Assembly: GCA_900543455.1 (NCBI GenBank) | Contig: UQRR01000024.1 | Coordinates: forward strand, 1-25,714 | Direction of reading: 5' to 3' | Origin: an uncultured Dialister sp. | GTDB taxonomy: Bacteria; Bacillota; Negativicutes; Veillonellales; Dialisteraceae | Length of the DNA: 25,714 bases | Shown: positions 13,816 to 20,973 of the stretch, piece after piece | How the letters are laid out: each line of letters starts with the position of its first letter | How positions within the stretch are numbered: position 1 is the stretch's first letter | Notes under the pieces: generated by a model | The model's database searches: none | The model's input: the letters and a program-made list of their open reading frames with translations, nothing else | What the model was told of the DNA's origin: nothing | Translations under genes and position numbers: made by a program

Positions 13816-15261
13816 CTAGATTTTCGCATGTTCACCAGCGGTGACGCCGGCTTTCTTTTCTGCCTTTTCCTTTTCAAGGACGATCTGGAAGCGTTCTACT
13901 TCTTCCTTGATGACAGGCGAGAGGATGAGCATGGAGATCAGGTTCGGGATCGCCATGAGAGCATTGGCGATATCGGAAAGGTTCCACACCAGATCGAGGG
14001 TCTGGGTAGCGCCGACATAAACGACCAGGGAGAAGAGGACACGGTAGATCATATTGTATTTATGAGTACCGAAGAGGTATTCCCAAGCCTTTTCACCGTG
14101 ATATTCCCAGCCGAGGATGGTGGAGAAGGCGAAGAGGATGATACCGATAGCGACGATCAGAGCGCCGATCTCACCGATATTGGTGGAGAAGGCAGCCATG
14201 GTGAGTTCTACGCCTTTCAGAGGCTTGCCGTCAGCACCGGTCATGCCGAGGACGCCGGAAGCTGCGATGGTGATGCCGGTGATGGAGCAGACAACGATGG
14301 TATCCCAGAAGGTACCGGTCATATTGATATAGCCCTGACGGACCGGATCATCCGTGGTAGCAGCTGCGGCAGTGATAGCGGCAGAGCCCATGCCGGCTTC
14401 ATTGGAGAAGCAGCCGCGAGCGACACCGAAACGGACTGCATTCATGACAGAAGCGGTGATGCCGCCGAGGACGCCGCCGCCGACAGCCTGCGGATCGAAA
14501 GCCATCATGAAGATGATATAAAGACCATGAGGAACGTTCTGGATATTGAGGATGATGCAGAGGAGACCAGCGATGACATAGAAGAAGGCCATAGCAGGAA
14601 CGACAACAGAGGAAACTTTGGAGATGGTCTTGATACCACCGACGATGATGATGAGAGAAAGGACGGTCAGGATGACGCCGCAGATTTCAGGAGACATGCC
14701 GAAGGTGGTATGTACTGCACCGGAGATGGAGTTTGCCTGGGTCATGTTGCCGATCCCGAAGGAAGCGATGACCGCGAAGAGTGCGAAGAGGAAGCCCATG
14801 ACGGAGCCAAGCGTTTTGTTCTTGAAGCCGTTCTTCATGGTGAACATCGGGCCGCCTTTCATTTCGCCTTTTGCATTGACTTCGCGGTACTTGATCGCGA
14901 GCATGCATTCAGAGAATTTCGAGGTGAGGCCGAAGCAGGCGGAGATCCACATCCAGACCAGAGCGCCAGGGCCGCCGGCGAACATAGCCGTCGCTACACC
15001 GACGATATTGCCGGTGCCGATGGTCGCAGCCAGCGCAGTCATCAGTGCGGAGAATGGCGATACATCGCCCGTGCCGCGTTTCTTGGTGCGGGCTTCTTTG
15101 GAAAGGACGCTGCCGATCGCATACGGCAGGTTCCGCCAGGTTCTAAATTTCAATAAGCAGGTGAGGTACACGCCGGTACCGACCAGCAGGGTAAGCATGA
15201 TAGGGCCCCATACGAGGCTGTCAATTTCATTGACGACTGAATTGATTGCAGCCATGTCCAT
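13816..15261 (-). CDS. AGCS-family sodium:alanine/glycine symporter (paralogue 3)
   Basis: The 481-residue polytopic transporter starts at ATG 15261 behind AAAGGGGGA. It shares nearly the whole sequence pattern of paralogue 2, including GDVSPFSALMTALAATIGTG, GGPGALVWMWISACFG, FTMKNGFKN and TILGWEYHGEKAWEYLFG. The two differ mainly in the loop after the first segments, in scattered conservative changes and in the C-terminal tail (EKEKAEKKAGVTAGEHAKI). It is the tandem partner of paralogue 2, separated from it by the MNT/HEPN pair. The glycine riboswitch at 15388-15637 controls it. Confidence 0.93.
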   Translation of the reverse strand: MDMAAINSVVNEIDSLVWGPIMLTLLVGTGVYLTCLLKFRTWRNLPYAIGSVLSKEARTKKRGTGDVSPFSALMTALAATIGTGNIVGVATAMFAGGPGALVWMWISACFGLTSKFSECMLAIKYREVNAKGEMKGGPMFTMKNGFKNKTLGSVMGFLFALFAVIASFGIGNMTQANSISGAVHTTFGMSPEICGVILTVLSLIIIVGGIKTISKVSSVVVPAMAFFYVIAGLLCIILNIQNVPHGLYIIFMMAFDPQAVGGGVLGGITASVMNAVRFGVARGCFSNEAGMGSAAITAAAATTDDPVRQGYINMTGTFWDTIVVCSITGITIAASGVLGMTGADGKPLKGVELTMAAFSTNIGEIGALIVAIGIILFAFSTILGWEYHGEKAWEYLFGTHKYNMIYRVLFSLVVYVGATQTLDLVWNLSDIANALMAIPNLISMLILSPVIKEEVERFQIVLEKEKAEKKAGVTAGEHAKI

Positions 15262-15302
15262 AATAAATATCCCCCTTTAATCGATTTGCCCGTTTCTTTA
15301 AA

Positions 15303-15348
15303 AAACAAAACCGCCGAACCCAGGTAAGAGATCTACGGGCTGGCGGTC
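15303..15348 (-). terminator. Riboswitch-controlled terminator, paralogue 3 leader
   Basis: ACCGCC...GGCGGT with an inner AGCCC/GGGTT pairing, followed by TTTTGTTTTTT on the minus strand. The 5' arm contains GCCAGCCC (15337-15344), exactly complementary to GGGCTGGC at 15389-15396 next to aptamer 2, giving an 8-bp alternative pairing that excludes the terminator. Confidence 0.85.
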
Positions 15349-15387
15349 AAAAAATGTATGCATCCACGCATAAGGGTGTTACCCCAT

Positions 15388-15637
15388 TGCCAGCCCTGTC
15401 CTTTTGCCTGAGAGATTCGGGATCCACGGGTGGGATCCCTTTACACCTTCGGCGCCCGCCTCCTTTCCGCGGGACTCTCCAGAGTTGTGTCCGTACACAG
15501 TTTCGTATTCCAATAAACGCCTGATAGTGTTACTCCTTCGGCAGGCTGGAAGTTTATCACTTCTTTCAGGTCCTGATCTCTTATAAGAAGAAATCGCCGC
15601 CCGGGGTCGCCTTTTTTCAGTGTACTTCATCCACGCA
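15388..15637 (-). promoter_or_regulatory. Tandem glycine riboswitch controlling AGCS paralogue 3
   Basis: Minus-strand reading: leader GCGTGGATGAAGTACACTG, a longer stem region, CTGCCGAAGGAGTAACACT, ATCAGGCGTTTATTGG, linker GTGTACGGACACAA, and a canonical aptamer 2 (CTCTGGAGAGTC, GGCGCCGAAGGTG, GAATCTCTCAGGCAAAAGGA). Aptamer 1 departs from consensus in the same places as in the other copies. No convincing promoter is visible upstream, though TATAGT occurs near 15754. Confidence 0.95.
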
Positions 15638-15761
15638 CTATGAAATTTTCATGCACTTCTGGTTTTCTTTCGAGAAACAAGCTTCTGAATTCCCTCTACT
15701 GGAAAATCTGCCGGGCATGTCGGCCTATATTCAAAGGTCATGAGCCTTCGACTATACAATG

Positions 15762-16035
15762 TGAGTGACTGGTGACTAGGGATTAGCCCGTGAGGCATAC
15801 CGCCCTTTGATTACGTACAAAAGAGGTTCAGCGGGTTCTGTGGGTTCTGTGGGTTCTACGGGTTCAAAGGGGTCGGTGCGGCGCATTTCGTCATCCTGAG
15901 CGGAGAAAAACGTCGTATATTAGAGAATGGCTTATCTAAAGCATGAGAACTGAGTCGAAGGATCTAAGCGCCGCGGAGTTTTAAAATATACGGTATTCAC
16001 GAAAGATGGGAAACCTGTGAACCTTTTGAACCTTC
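15762..16035 (+). repeat. Composite repeat, forward orientation, with a second repeat nested in its hairpin loop
   Basis: GTGACTGGTGACTAGGG, AGCCCGTGAGGCATACCGCC...TTTGATTACG, GGTTCAGCGGGTTCTGTGGG units, then GGTGCGGCGCAT. Here the usual short A/T loop of the GC hairpin is replaced by about 70 bp starting TCATCCTGAGCGG and ending GAGTCGAAGGATCT, before AAGCGCCGCGGAG closes the stem. A TGAACC array ends the block. Confidence 0.8.
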
Positions 16036-16075
16036 AGAACCTGTTTCCCCTATGAGACTTCGTAAGTAGGGAATA

Positions 16076-16410
16076 AGAATAGTCTCTTTCAAACTTGTGG
16101 TGGCGGCTTCTCCGCTTTTTTAGAAAAGGCATCCCCCGTATCGTCATTTCGAGCGTAGCCGAGAAATCTTTCTTGCAGACCGTCAAACGTCGCTTGCTTG
16201 AAAACCTTAACGCGATGCATCGAGTCATCGTTTCCATAGAGGCTTATAAGAGCTGATTCCATTCTGCAATGGAGATCCCTCGACTTCGCTCGGGATGACA
16301 GCCCGGGGAAACCGCCAGTCCCCTTTCTAATCCCTAATCCCTTCTCTCTAAAACCTGCGGCGCTTCCATCTTTTTCGCGCCGCTACCACCATTTCTCATT
16401 TCTAACTAAA
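16076..16410. repeat. Composite repeat enclosing an inverted pair of 27-nt units
   Basis: GGTGGCGGCTTCTCCGC is followed by GTCATTTCGAGCGTAGCCGA (16143-16169), about 103 bp of other sequence, and the inverted copy ending CGACTTCGCTCGGGATGAC (16273-16299). TAATCCC period-7 units, CGGCGCTTCC...GCGCCGC and ATTTCTCATTTCTAAC complete it. I see no gene in 15640-16676. Confidence 0.75.
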
Positions 16411-16414
16411 ATAC

Positions 16415-16452
16415 AAAAGCCCGCAGGAGATCAGATCTCCTTAGCGGGCTTC
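16415..16452 (-). terminator. Intrinsic terminator of AGCS paralogue 4
   Basis: AGCCCGCT and AGGAGATC pair with GATCTCCT and GCGGGCTT on the minus strand, followed by TTTTGTATTTT. It lies about 225 nt past the stop codon, downstream of a run of strong hairpins. Confidence 0.85.
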
Positions 16453-16498
16453 CTTGCTCAAGATATGCATTTCACCATTTATAAAGAGGTAGGGCCTC

Positions 16499-16676
16499 CG
16501 CGGCGGGGAAGACTTTCTGGGGATCTTCCCCGCCGCCCGGCAAACTCCTTGGATCAGTTTAGGAGGGCTTATCCGAAGGAGTGCCCTTTGCCGGATGGGG
16601 TGTCATATTATGCCGCCGGGAAGGAAAATGGGAAAACCTTCCGGGAGGAAATAATATGTTATATCAGGACCTGATG
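16499..16676 (-). other. Series of strong hairpins in the 3' UTR of AGCS paralogue 4; possible structured RNA
   Basis: Four stems follow one another: ATCAGG-A-CCTGAT (16663-16675), CCGG(G)AAGG with CCTTCCGG (16616-16644), CCGGCAAA with TTTGCCGG enclosing CTCCTT/AAGGAG and GGAT/ATCC (16537-16594), and a perfect 13-bp GCGGCGGGGAAGA stem with an 11-nt loop (16500-16536). A minus-strand transcript ending at the 16415 terminator would contain all of them. Small open frames exist here (69 codons on plus, 15 on minus) but none has convincing coding features. Function is unknown. Confidence 0.55.
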
Positions 16677-18098
16677 CTAGTCCTCGAGACTTTCTTGAGC
16701 CTTGGACATGGTGACCTTGCTGGGATCTAAATCTTCGTATTCTTCATATGCTTTACCAGTTTTGAGATGGTCGAAATATTTAGCTGTCTCTCTTACGACG
16801 ACGCCGGAGAGAGCCAGAAGGGCGATCAGGTTTGGAATAGCCATGAGACCATTGACGATATCCGCCAGGACCCAGATGGCTTCAAGCTTCAGGAATGCGC
16901 CGCTTGCGACGAGGATGATGAAGATGACGCGATAGGGAAGGACGCCCTTCGTGCCGCAGAGATAGATCATGCAGCGTTCCCCATAGTAGTTCCATCCGAG
17001 GATGGTGGTGAAAGCGAAGAGGACCAGCCCGATCATCAGCATATAGCCGCCGAATACGGGGAATGCATCTTTGAAAGCTGCATTCGTGAGTGCTGCACCG
17101 TTGAGACCATTCATCCATTCGCCGGAAACGACGATGGAAAGACCGGTCAGTGTGCAGATGATGATGGTATCGATGAAGGTACCGGTCATAGAGATCAGAC
17201 CCTGTTCTGCAGGCCATTTGGTCTTAGCGGCAGCAGCTACGATAGGAGCAGAGCCGAGGCCGGATTCATTGGAGAATACGCCTCTGGCGATACCATTTCT
17301 CATCGCGAGCATCACTGTCGCACCCAGGAAACCGCCGGCTGCTGCACTTCCGGAGAAGGCACTGTACACGATGGTCTGAATGGCTGCAGGCACCTTGTCT
17401 GCGAAATACACAAGTACACCGATAGTAGAAATAAAGTAAATCACTGCCATAGCCGGAACGATTTTCGCAGCGGCCGATGCGATAGACTGCAGCCCGCCCA
17501 AGGTGATCGCTGCGACCAGTATGGTCAGGATGAGAGCGGTCCACATAGGATCGAGGCCGATCGTCATTTTGGTGATATCGACGATGGAATTCACCTGAGC
17601 GAAAGTACCGATACCGAAGTAAGCGACCAATATGCCAAAGATGGCAAAGAGCGATCCCAGCCATTTGAACTTTGGACCCATACCATTCTTGATGTAGAAC
17701 ATCGGGCCGCCGGCGATCTCGCCTTTGGAGTCCACCTCACGATATTTCACCGCCAGAAGACCTTCGGCATACTTGGTGGCCATTCCGAAGAAAGCGGCCA
17801 TCCACATCCAGAAAATAGCGCCCGGGCCGCCGGCAGCGATCGCTGTCGCGACACCTACGATATTCCCTGTGCCTACCGTAGCAGAAAGTGCTGTGCAGAG
17901 AGCTTTGAAGGAGTCGATATCCCCGCTGCCCTTATTCTGTGCTTTGAAGATCAGTCCCAGCGCCTTCGGCAGCTGGAAAACCTGCAAGAGCTTCAGACGA
18001 AGCGTCAGGAGGATGCCCGTCCCTACCAGCAGTACCAAGAGCGGCGGTCCCCATACAAAACTATCAATCGCATTCAGCAATTCAAGATTCAAATCCAT
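16677..18098 (-). CDS. AGCS-family sodium:alanine/glycine symporter (paralogue 4)
   Basis: The 473-residue polytopic transporter starts at ATG 18098 behind GGAGGGAG. It has SATVGTGNIVGVATAIAAG, GGPGAIFWMWMAAFFG, GLGSAPIVAAAAKTKWP and TILGWNYYGERCMIYL. It groups with paralogue 1: both have SFKALCTAL, FWMW and WNYYGER where paralogues 2 and 3 have SALMTAL, VWMW and WEYxGEK. It is controlled by the glycine riboswitch at 18214-18388 and has an unusually long, structured 3' UTR. Confidence 0.93.
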   Translation of the reverse strand: MDLNLELLNAIDSFVWGPPLLVLLVGTGILLTLRLKLLQVFQLPKALGLIFKAQNKGSGDIDSFKALCTALSATVGTGNIVGVATAIAAGGPGAIFWMWMAAFFGMATKYAEGLLAVKYREVDSKGEIAGGPMFYIKNGMGPKFKWLGSLFAIFGILVAYFGIGTFAQVNSIVDITKMTIGLDPMWTALILTILVAAITLGGLQSIASAAAKIVPAMAVIYFISTIGVLVYFADKVPAAIQTIVYSAFSGSAAAGGFLGATVMLAMRNGIARGVFSNESGLGSAPIVAAAAKTKWPAEQGLISMTGTFIDTIIICTLTGLSIVVSGEWMNGLNGAALTNAAFKDAFPVFGGYMLMIGLVLFAFTTILGWNYYGERCMIYLCGTKGVLPYRVIFIILVASGAFLKLEAIWVLADIVNGLMAIPNLIALLALSGVVVRETAKYFDHLKTGKAYEEYEDLDPSKVTMSKAQESLED

Positions 18099-18130
18099 TT
18101 CTTTGTCTCCCTCCAGGAAAGTAAGATAAA

Positions 18131-18175
18131 TAAAAAAGCCGGCTTTTCCAATAAAAAATAACTCTGGAAGCCGGC
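18131..18175 (-). terminator. Riboswitch-controlled terminator, paralogue 4 leader
   Basis: GCCGGCTTCCA and TGGAAAAGCCGGC form the stem on the minus strand, followed by TTTTTTATTT, 35 nt before the start codon. The 5' side carries TCCAGAGT, complementary to ACTCTGGA at the 5' edge of aptamer 2. The proposed switch pairing therefore differs from the other three copies. Confidence 0.85.
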
Positions 18176-18213
18176 ATTGTCTACCTTAACAATCACAAGA
18201 AGTGTGACGTTTT

Positions 18214-18388
18214 TTCTCTGTCCTTTTGCCTGAGAGATTGGGATCATCGGATCCTTACACCTTCGGCGCTCTTATTATGAGACTCTCCAGAGTGTGTCCA
18301 CATACGGTACTATCTCCTTCGAGATACCTGAGAGTGTTACTCCTTCGGTAAGCCTTGCGGCTTTCTCCCACATGTTTCATCCACCAAT
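18214..18388 (-). promoter_or_regulatory. Tandem glycine riboswitch controlling AGCS paralogue 4
   Basis: Minus-strand reading: leader GGTGGATGAAAC, GTGGGAGAAAGCC-GCAA-GGC, TTACCGAAGGAGTAACACT, CTCAGGT, an inserted ATCTC-GAAG-GAGAT hairpin, ATGTGGACACAC, then a canonical aptamer 2 (CTCTGGAGAGTC, GCGCCGAAGGTG, AATCTCTCAGGCAAAAGGAC). Of the four it has the aptamer 1 5' half closest to consensus. Confidence 0.95.
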
Positions 18389-18405
18389 ATGAATTTGATG
18401 TTTGC

Positions 18406-18434
18406 ATTATAAGTCCCTTGCTTTCATTTTGCAA
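18406..18434 (-). promoter_or_regulatory. Sigma-A promoter for the paralogue 4 riboswitch transcript
   Basis: TTGCAA (18429-18434), exactly 17 nt, and a perfect TATAAT (18406-18411) on the minus strand, about 18 nt before the kink-turn leader. Confidence 0.75.
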
Positions 18435-18472
18435 GAGGAAATTTTAGCTTTTATTGTTTTCTAATAATTGAC

Positions 18473-18660
18473 TAGGATTCAGGGTTCATCGGGTTCTATA
18501 GGTTCAAGAGGTTCAAAGGGGTTGGTGCGGCGCATAAAAAATCAGAAGCGCCGCAGAGTTTTGAAACTAGCGGTTTTCTCGTATCGCAAACCTAATCCCT
18601 AGCTACTAATCCCTAGCTACCAGTCACCAGTCACTAGTCACCAGTCACTAATCCCTACTT
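18473..18660 (+). repeat. Composite repeat, forward orientation
   Basis: GGATTCAGGGTTCATCGGG, GGTTCAAGAGGTTCAAAGG, the hairpin GGTGCGGCGCAT...AGAAGCGCCGCAGAG, TTTTCTCGTATCGC, then about ten TAATCCC, CAGTCAC and TAGTCAC units. It runs to within 25 bp of the diguanylate cyclase stop codon, and no terminator for that gene is recognisable. Confidence 0.85.
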
Positions 18661-18682
18661 TCAAACTTGAGGGCTCTCCCCA

Positions 18683-20548
18683 CTATCTCCCCTTATGATT
18701 TTTCTCCTTCTCCTCATACATGCGCTGGTCGGCCAGGATGCGGATATAGGCAGCATCGCCCGACTCCTTCGGATAGGCGGCAAGACCCACACTGCAGCCC
18801 ACTCGCAGGGTATGTCCATCGATTTCAAAGGGCTTCTCCAGCATCGTTTTCAGCCGCGTCCTGATCTCTGATGCCATATGCTCATCGAAATCCATGCTGA
18901 AGAGGATGGTAAATTCATCGCCGCCGATGCGGAAGACATAGTCATTTTTACGAATGCACTGCAAGAGACGCTTCGCCGTTTCCTGCAAGAGTTTATCTCC
19001 CATCATATGCCCATAGGTATCATTGATGGGCTTGAAATGATCCAGATCCAGATACACCAGAACGAAGGGCAGCTTCTTTTTCTCTTTACTCTGCAGCATC
19101 ATCGTGAAATAGCGCTCATTGAAAAGTCCGGTCAGTCCATCGGTATTCGCCAATGTTTCCAGATCATGCTTTTCCCCGATATCCTGACTGATGCACATCA
19201 CTTTTTCCAGCATGCCCTTTTTATCCCAGGAAATCGGCACCACCGTCATAAGCCCGAAGACCTGTTTCTGGCGGCCGCAGTACTCAAAGCGCATGAGATC
19301 ATCCTTCGATTTCAAAACGCTGACGAGGTGCTCTTGGGACAGCAGCTGGCTGAGCTTCATATGCTCCGCATCCCCCGTCGCGACAAAGGCACGGGAGAGT
19401 TCCTCCACGAGCAGCGAGAAAGAGCCTGTCTCCGGATACAGAGATTTCTTCAGCAGATTCTCCCCATAGTAATACTGGTCCGTCTTCAGATTGGCCACGA
19501 CGAAGCGATCCGCCACGCGCCCCATCCCTCCGAAAAGCTCCCGCATCATCTCTTTCTGGCTGGTGAGCACCTTCTTCTCCTGTTCTTTCTCATGGAGTCT
19601 CTGCCGGGCCTCCTTGATGGTCACACCGATCATGAAAAAGGCCAAGAGTGAGAAGATAGCCGCCAGGGCGAAAACCGTCGCATTCCGCACACGCACAAGA
19701 CCTTCATCCACCACGCGGTCACGGACAAGCCCCACCAGTGACAGATGACTGATCCCAAGCGGGCGATAGACGGTATAGTACTTCCTTTTCCCCAGAGAAA
19801 TGAGAAGACTTCCCCCCTGCTCATCGCGGATACCGCGCGCCATCCATTCAAGATTCCCCTTCTCTTCGGCTGCACCATGCCCCTTGAAATAGGAAAGAAT
19901 ATTGTCCACATGCTCCGGGATCTCGCTCTTCGGCGTCAGAGACAGTACGACATTTCCCGCCTCATCGACGACATAGCAGTCACTTTCCCCATCGTAAATA
20001 TTGCCCGTGATGAGACGCTCCACCACCTGATTGTCATACGATGCAGCGATCCCCATATAATCGATCCCATCGATCGTCAAAGGTTCTTTGAAAGGCACGG
20101 CAAAGACGACACGCCGCGTACCATCCGTCGACACATAGCTCGAAAGGATCGGCTTCCCTTCCTTTTCTACCGCTTCAACGACCACTTTGAAGCTCTCCGC
20201 CTGCCCTTTGCGTCCGCTATCCGTCACAAAATGGCCAGACTTTTCAAAGAGATAGAAATCCCTATACATCCACTGGTCTCTCGCCCCGAGAAGCACCTTC
20301 CATCGATCATCCGTCCGATATTCCGCCGGCAGTAAATGAATATTCTTTTCATACACCGAGAGAATATTCCAGTTGCGCTGGGTGAACAAGCGAAAAGAAG
20401 TCCCCACCTGGGTATAGGTCGCACGCAGACTGTCCGTACTTTCCTGATAAATCATGTCCTGGGTATAGCGATAGTAGGAATGTATCCCGCCCCACCCCAG
20501 CAAAGTAGCGATCGCCAGAACAGCCGCCTTTTTGTACGCCTGATGCAT
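18683..20548 (-). CDS. Membrane-bound diguanylate cyclase with periplasmic sensor domain
   Basis: The 621-residue product starts at 20548 behind AAGGGGGAAG; the 11-codon extension is rejected. Segments in order: TM1 (8-26), an extracytoplasmic region of about 260 residues resembling a double-Cache sensor, TM2 (290-311), a linker helix rich in charge (312-340), a middle region that may be PAS-like (about 345-455), and a GGDEF domain from DGLTGLFN (470) to the end. The active-site motif GGDEF (542-546) is intact. RKND (533-536), five residues before it, matches the RxxD inhibitory I-site. It should make cyclic di-GMP in response to an unknown outside signal. No EAL or HD-GYP partner is in the window. 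Confidence 0.93.
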   Translation of the reverse strand: MHQAYKKAAVLAIATLLGWGGIHSYYRYTQDMIYQESTDSLRATYTQVGTSFRLFTQRNWNILSVYEKNIHLLPAEYRTDDRWKVLLGARDQWMYRDFYLFEKSGHFVTDSGRKGQAESFKVVVEAVEKEGKPILSSYVSTDGTRRVVFAVPFKEPLTIDGIDYMGIAASYDNQVVERLITGNIYDGESDCYVVDEAGNVVLSLTPKSEIPEHVDNILSYFKGHGAAEEKGNLEWMARGIRDEQGGSLLISLGKRKYYTVYRPLGISHLSLVGLVRDRVVDEGLVRVRNATVFALAAIFSLLAFFMIGVTIKEARQRLHEKEQEKKVLTSQKEMMRELFGGMGRVADRFVVANLKTDQYYYGENLLKKSLYPETGSFSLLVEELSRAFVATGDAEHMKLSQLLSQEHLVSVLKSKDDLMRFEYCGRQKQVFGLMTVVPISWDKKGMLEKVMCISQDIGEKHDLETLANTDGLTGLFNERYFTMMLQSKEKKKLPFVLVYLDLDHFKPINDTYGHMMGDKLLQETAKRLLQCIRKNDYVFRIGGDEFTILFSMDFDEHMASEIRTRLKTMLEKPFEIDGHTLRVGCSVGLAAYPKESGDAAYIRILADQRMYEEKEKNHKGR

Positions 20549-20603
20549 GAAATCTTCCCCCTTGCACATCATAAGCCGCAAATAACGATAAAATTTCTAT
20601 AAA

Positions 20604-20632
20604 ATTATACAAAATGCAATCATTTTCGTAAA
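20604..20632 (-). promoter_or_regulatory. Promoter for the diguanylate cyclase gene
   Basis: TTTACG (20627-20632), 17 nt and a perfect TATAAT (20604-20609) on the minus strand, about 55 nt upstream of the start. Confidence 0.6.
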
Positions 20633-20664
20633 GAAGCACACCTGTAATTCCTATCATTTTATCA

Positions 20665-20712
20665 CAAAAAAATACGGTTGCCCCTGTCATAAGTGACAGG
20701 GGCAGCCGTATT
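20665..20712 (-). terminator. Intrinsic terminator downstream of the ZIP transporter
   Basis: AATACGGCTGCCCCTGTCA and its near-perfect complement (one G-U) form a 19-bp stem with a 4-nt loop, followed by TTTTTTT on the minus strand. It separates the ZIP transcript from the diguanylate cyclase promoter and is about 260 nt past the ZIP stop. Confidence 0.9.
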
Positions 20713-20972
20713 CCAGTGACTAGTCAGCCGTTACGAGTCACTCCTAACGAGAGAACGCAAGGCTCTCAAACGTAATCAAAGGACAGCATGCCCCACGGGC
20801 TAAGTTTGAAAGCAGGGATGAGTAGCTAGGGATTAGGAGTCTCGAGTGACTGGTGACTAAATACTACCTTCGGGCATCGCCCTATATATATTCGCGGCAA
20901 AGCCGCCACCTTCATTCCTAATTCAAGCAAAGCTTTTATTCAGTGGCAAGAGCCAGCCGCCCAACGCGCCAA
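20713..20972 (-). repeat. Composite repeat, reverse orientation, in the 3' UTR of the ZIP gene
   Basis: GTGACTAGTCAG, the block TTTGAAAGC/TCAAACGTAATCAAAGGACA with CATGCCCCACGGGCTAA, GTGACTGGTGACT, TTCGGGCATCGCCC, TATATATTCGCGGCAAAGCCGCC and ATTCCTAATTC. It reaches the ZIP stop codon at 20974. Confidence 0.8.
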
Positions 20973-20973
20973 T

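Noticed and set aside
16575..16583. CCGAAGGAG, the glycine-aptamer core strand, on the plus strand
   Set aside because: It is one arm of a local hairpin, and no other aptamer strand (GGAGAG, CTCAGGC, AGGACAG) is in place around it.
16465..16674. 69-codon plus-strand frame
   Set aside because: It runs through three perfect hairpins, which explain its sequence, and it lacks a ribosome site.
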